Below, piece after piece: positions 61,000 to 64,000 of a stretch of 64,000 bases of DNA. Source of the stretch: Ischnura elegans (taxonomy: Eukaryota; Arthropoda; Insecta; Odonata; Coenagrionidae); the NCBI RefSeq assembly GCF_921293095.1, contig NC_060258.1, forward strand, positions 2,542,001-2,606,000, in the 5' to 3' direction. A program made the position numbers and the translations under genes. Within the stretch, counting starts at the first letter, position 1; each line of letters begins with the position of its first letter. The notes below the pieces were generated by a model. The model saw only the letters and a list, made by a program, of their open reading frames with translations, ran no database searches and was not told the origin of the DNA.

Positions 61000-63900
61000 T
61001 CAACCTTCTTACACTTCCTGAGACAGCTCAGTCAATTATCTTTTCAATCCATCTTCTGTGGATTGAAAAACGTTGCATATGCTTAAACTTAATTTTATTT
61101 TTATGCTTGACGCATTTTATCACTGTATGGTGGGAGGATTATGAAAAAAACTTCCCGGCTTAACTATTTATTGAGTCATTTAAAGTTATTTCCATTTTTT
61201 AAATTCGCTGGCGAGTCATAAGTTTAGCTTCCTTCAAAATTTAATCATATTTGTTGAAGATCAGAGGGTATTTTAGTCTTTAGGTTTGTACACATTCGTT
61301 TTAAGTTATTGGGAAATAAATTCTCAAATCAAATTAGTACATACTTCGAATTTTCAATGTGAATAACTTGTCAATTTTTACACTTAGAACTGATTTTTTC
61401 GAAATTTCCTTTGTTGACTGTTGGGGGATTTCATCTCAAATCAGGCAGAGGGGTGTCAGGTGACCATAACCGATTTCTCTGAAACTTATATATGTGAAAG
61501 CAGTATCCTTATGATGAATAATGATGCCTTTATCTCAGTTTAGAACCAAACCGTCATAAAGTTACCTTCCTTTGAACATTGCAGTGTCAGGCCTTTGAGT
61601 AAAAAATGAAAAATCACATAAATGCTGATTACTAAGGAACCATGGCCTGTAATGCAGTGGTTATTGTTTCATTTTGAAGAAAATTCATTTTTGCACATTA
61701 TGGCATAACTTGAAAGTCATTTCAAGCAATATTAAACAAATAGGACTTGTTTAAACAATAAAAATTAGTCATTATTTAACAATTTATTACTAAAAAAAGG
61801 CCACCTTTTATTTTCTTTAAAATTTCTCAGGGGGTAGTTTAAATGTTCCGCTTTCAATAAAAAAATAAAAAAGGTAGTATTTTTATACTTTTATTTTTAA
61901 GGCATGTCAAAGTTAGGCATGTTTTCGACTCTTTTACACCAAGATTGCATACCTTCATGGGGATAAAAAATGAAGTTCCATTCTACTTAGCATTCATAAC
62001 AGTGAAAAGTTCATATCTGAATGATTGGTTACATCTATTGAGTGAAAGCAAGTTCAATCTTGTTTACTTCCACGGCATCCAATGTGTGCAAACACCCACT
62101 GCTACTGGCTGGAAACTGTGAGTGGGTCGCAATTTGCACAGAGTATTTTTCAATGGCACTTCACATAAGTCTTCTACTTTGGGCCACGTGAAACAATTCA
62201 ATGGACCTTGTGGATGTATAAGCAAGACACTAATGTCATTCTCTTCTAAACACACTGCAGTGATTTTAGAAATTCACCAGGTTTTTCGGAAGCACACGAT
62301 AAAGTCATTCATGGTGGTATTCTGAGTACTGTATGTCTTTATATCTGATTTTGTTAGTGTCACACCCTGTTTGATTGTGTGGATTACAGAGAGAGCTATA
62401 GTTGTCCCATGTCTGTTAACTACCAAGACATGAAACTGTTGATGCCATGTACAGGTGCTCCTTTCACCCAATCATTTTTTTGTCTACATAGGGTGGTTTC
62501 CTATTATTGTTTATTGCCTAAATCGAACGATTATTACTCCTGGAGTGCATATTTCATGCTTTTAGATTTTTAAATGATGATATCTGTTTTTGCAATTAAA
62601 TGAAAAGTGAAAATTTTCAAGCCTACGAAAACGCGACGCCTGAGTATGAATGCTGCAAAAAGCCCGTGTTACCTCTGGCTGCTTGCTGCCGAGCATGGCG
62701 GTAGCGTAGAGTTCCCTTCTAGCAGGTAGTGCTTGGTTTAAATAAGGATTATTAATACCCTATCAACCAAAGGAAACTCTCTGACTAAAGACATTTTTAA
62801 TAGGTGATTGTTAAGGGATGTTTCCCGGAGCTCTGTGCCTCATGTATACATTGGTAATCTCAGATGATATAAAACTCCTATATACTCGTATAGCATCTAG
62901 GTCCCTGTGACGTCACATGGAGTGGCATCGCATCGCCGCCAATCTGGCCTTTTTCAAATGAGGTTAAAATTGACCATTGACATTTGTCTGAAAAGGGATT
63001 TCGAAAAATCAAATAAATTGTAAACATATAATGAATGCACTAAAGGTTGGTAACGAATCGCAATCAATGTCTTTCGTTTTCTTTGATACAGTAAATTACC
63101 CTATTTGGCTAGGTTAACTTGCGTTAAATGCAAAATTTTGATATTAGTCAAGGAAATACTCACATGTTCTACAAAGGACTTTTTTGAATTTACTTGCCAC
63201 AGTTGAAATATCTCAGGTTTTAGTTTGTGGCATAATTTTTGACCAATTCTTACAACTCCATCAGATGGCCCCTACTCATGACCAGTTGCACTGAACAACC
63301 ATCTATGACTTGCTTCCCGTTTAAGACCTTTCCCCAAGTCAAATATCTGAAATGTTTTTTTTAATTAGCAGCTGACATTTATAAAATATATATGATTTAT
63401 TTCTCCATATGATATCTTTTTACACTATTGTTCTTCTATATGATTCATCTTGAGAAAAGCATGTGCAGTGTCATGTGAGAAATCATCTGAAGTGCCTGCA
63501 TACCTTAGTTATTATATTCCATACAGGTAAATATTGATATCTGTACTTTTTGCCAGCGACAGGATTGTACTTAATCTGGAAGAATCACACTCTAATTCTC
63601 GTACAAGTCAAAATGAAGCATCAATGCCACACCAATTAGTGTTACCAACTTATCTTTTTGAATAGCTTCCCTTTCTATTTTACGGATATAGTGGTGATAC
63701 ACACCTTTCTTGGTTCAATCCTAAACTTCAGCCATGAATTTGTCTGAATGATTCTCAATAGCAGTGAACACATCTTGCTGATAAGGAGTTACACAAGAAC
63801 AATCTTTATCATCATCCAAGTAAAATGAGAGCACAATGTTGATTGAGAACTATGAGGAAGAGGATGCCAACAGTATACATCAGCATTGGCCCTTAGTCCT

Positions 63901-64000
63901 AGTTTTTTTTAGCTCTGCATTATATGTCAATTGTATGTTTGGTTGAAACTGGAAAATCAGCCATATTATGTTGTTTAGATTAACTTGTGTAAAGAATGAT
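61000..64000. other. Intergenic, nothing recognised
   Basis: Mostly AT-rich. Short ORFs on both strands at 62064-62573 overlap each other and show no motif. A GC-richer patch at 62620-62960 includes TGACGTCA near 62908 but no gene. The last kilobase runs off the window without recognisable coding sequence. Confidence 0.4.

Overview
The window is eukaryotic and almost certainly from an insect. It is AT-rich, has spliced genes with GT/AG introns, and is dominated by transposable elements and a large satellite. The insect call rests on a zinc-finger-associated domain (ZAD, an arthropod transcription-factor domain) and on the mix of piggyBac-like elements, a CR1-group non-LTR element and a tRNA-Gly-type SINE. 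I cannot place it more precisely from sequence alone. Only two loci look like live host genes: the start of a ZAD protein (minus strand, 3712-4113) and an ankyrin-repeat protein (plus strand, 18088 to about 20329).

Layout. 1-890 is a degenerate tandem repeat of about 165 bp, and 893-1465 is a GC-rich cluster of short hairpins. 2.3-8.7 kb holds the ZAD exons and a diverged tandem duplication carrying two ZAD pseudogenes in the opposite orientation. 9.9-17 kb is intergenic, with a SINE, minisatellites, a MITE with inverted repeats, a deleted piggyBac-like element and a dispersed repeat. 18-20.4 kb is the ankyrin gene. 22.4-28 kb holds retroelement, piggyBac and unknown-family pseudogenes. 28407-32653 is a nearly full-length piggyBac-like element with a recently broken transposase and a smaller TTAA element nested in it. 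34.3-38.9 kb is a CR1-group retrotransposon (PHD/FP25K-like ORF1, endonuclease plus reverse transcriptase ORF2, three lesions). 38911-59605 is a 142-bp satellite (about 118 monomers) split by a 3.9-kb piggyBac-like element inserted exactly at a monomer TTAA. 59.6-64 kb is intergenic, with palindromes, short tandem repeats and one small unknown ORF.

The main new observation is architectural. Several different TTAA-flanked families share one end design: 15 terminal bases, an 18-20 bp palindrome, 22-25 bases, then a second palindrome. This doubled end lies on the 5' side of the transposase in all three elements where the transposase can be oriented. In the two longest elements a single palindrome lies about 140-155 bp inside the opposite end. 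The palindromes differ between families but three fit GACG-(8 variable bases)-CGTC or close to it.
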